A stretch of DNA of 49,899 nt from an uncultured Bacteroidales bacterium. Lineage in GTDB: Bacteria > Bacteroidota > Bacteroidia > Bacteroidales > Paludibacteraceae. A model generated the notes under the pieces. It saw only the letters and a program-made list of their open reading frames with translations, ran no database searches and had not been told where the DNA came from. Where the stretch lies: positions 762 to 50,660 of the forward strand of contig ONMU01000022.1 of assembly GCA_900319035.1 (NCBI GenBank). The letters run 5' to 3'. Position numbers and translations under genes: made by a program. This document shows, piece after piece, positions 49,475-49,899 of the stretch; position 1 is the stretch's first letter, and the number at the start of each line of letters is the position of its first letter.

Positions 49475-49899
49475 TCAGTAAATACCATTCAAAGGCATGA
49501 CACCATTTTCTTTTAGGGACTCCACGTAATCTTTGACCTCCGGTGTGTAACGCCCTAAGTCCTTCCATGCGCGGACAAACTGATCGTGGTTGTTTTTGGT
49601 GGAGTAGTCTTTGACGAGCTGTTCTGACATCCATCGGGTGATGTCCCGCATGGAGCAAGCACGGCGAACGTAACCCATCTGACGCAAGGCATAAATAGCC
49701 GCAGAAAGACTCCGGAAATAATCCCAGTCTTTCTCTTGGATTCGCAGGTATTGCGTCAGTTGCTTCTGACGATGTGCGCTTACCTCTTCGGTCCAGAAAC
49801 GTACCTCTTTTTCGGGTTTGAGATGCTTGTTAATGAACTTCTGCCAGTTGAACATCCATTGGGTTAGGAGCTGTTTCTGCGCTTCGTTCAGACCTTGTA
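49475..49899 (-). CDS. Hypothetical protein, 5' truncated by window edge
   Basis: The frame stays open upstream of the ATG at 49855 to the window edge, with codons for GLNEAQKQLLTQWMFNWQKF, so the true start is probably outside. About 140 residues are seen, rich in Trp, Lys, Glu and Gln, with helical character (FWTEEVSAHRQKQLTQYLRIQE; YALRQMGYVRRACSMRDITRW). No signal peptide or family is recognised. The Tyr-ending C-terminus is PLNGIY. Confidence 0.65.
   Translation of the reverse strand, partial: QGLNEAQKQLLTQWMFNWQKFINKHLKPEKEVRFWTEEVSAHRQKQLTQYLRIQEKDWDYFRSLSAAIYALRQMGYVRRACSMRDITRWMSEQLVKDYSTKNNHDQFVRAWKDLGRYTPEVKDYVESLKENGVMPLNGIY

Overview
The window is almost entirely from a member of the Bacteroidales, probably an uncultured gut or animal-associated species. 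The reasons: at least seven promoters with a TAnnTTTG -7 box and an upstream TTTGCATA-like -33 box; almost no Shine-Dalgarno sequences; secreted proteins that share a short C-terminal sorting-like tag; and family content such as TonB-receptor-like barrels, PotC/PotD, MenA and a tyrosine ammonia-lyase resembling the Flavobacterium enzyme. The first ~1.37 kb is different. It holds a sensor histidine kinase end, trxA and the start of trxB, with a canonical TTGACA/TATAAT promoter and AGGAGG ribosome sites, as in Firmicutes. At about base 1370 trxB runs in frame into the second half of a GH105 glycoside hydrolase. I read this as an assembly chimera, so bases 1 to about 1370 should not be assigned to the same genome as the rest.

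Layout. 1-1.37 kb: Firmicutes-like kinase/thioredoxin fragment. 1.37-9.8 kb: GH105 remnant, a 2208-residue secreted repeat protein and a small membrane-anchored partner. 9.9-19.9 kb (minus strand): a probable six-gene operon, potA-potB-potC-potD followed by a 981-residue TPR protein and an outer-membrane barrel protein. It starts at a promoter near 19,920 and ends at a 17-bp-stem bidirectional terminator at 9,861. 19.9-23.7 kb: a hairpin-rich intergenic region, a 140-nt nested hairpin RNA leader, a small unknown gene and an M4 metallopeptidase, visibly AT-richer than the neighbours. 24-27.9 kb: GNAT protein, tagged secreted protein, a HAD-TtcA fusion and a DUF486 membrane protein.

27.9-47.7 kb: one co-directional run of 19 genes from a single strong promoter. 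It encodes an aryl polyene-type pathway: SAM methyltransferase, tyrosine/histidine ammonia-lyase, aryl-CoA ligase-like enzyme, two acyl carrier proteins, three ketosynthases (two with extra C-terminal KS-like domains), FabG-type reductase, two hot-dog dehydratases (one fused to an MMPL/RND exporter), thioesterase, acyltransferases, a glycosyltransferase-acyltransferase fusion, a LolA-like carrier, an SMR-type membrane protein, a CrtI-like oxidoreductase, a secreted esterase-like hydrolase and menA. The likely logic is aryl starter from tyrosine, iterative KS/KR/DH polyene elongation, then lipid attachment and export to the outer membrane. No DarA/DarB is present, so a flexirubin-type dialkylresorcinol ester is not predicted from this locus alone. 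47.9-48.3 kb: tRNA-Gly(GCC), tRNA-Leu(CAG), tRNA-Leu(GAG). 48.4 kb to end: a membrane lipoprotein and a truncated unknown gene, both minus strand.

The most unusual signal is a family of short degenerate tandem arrays with a 7- or 8-base period. They sit directly at the translation starts of about eleven genes and also lie in frame inside others. A second family, built on CGGTCTGTCAG, is inserted in frame in both potA and the HAD-TtcA fusion gene.
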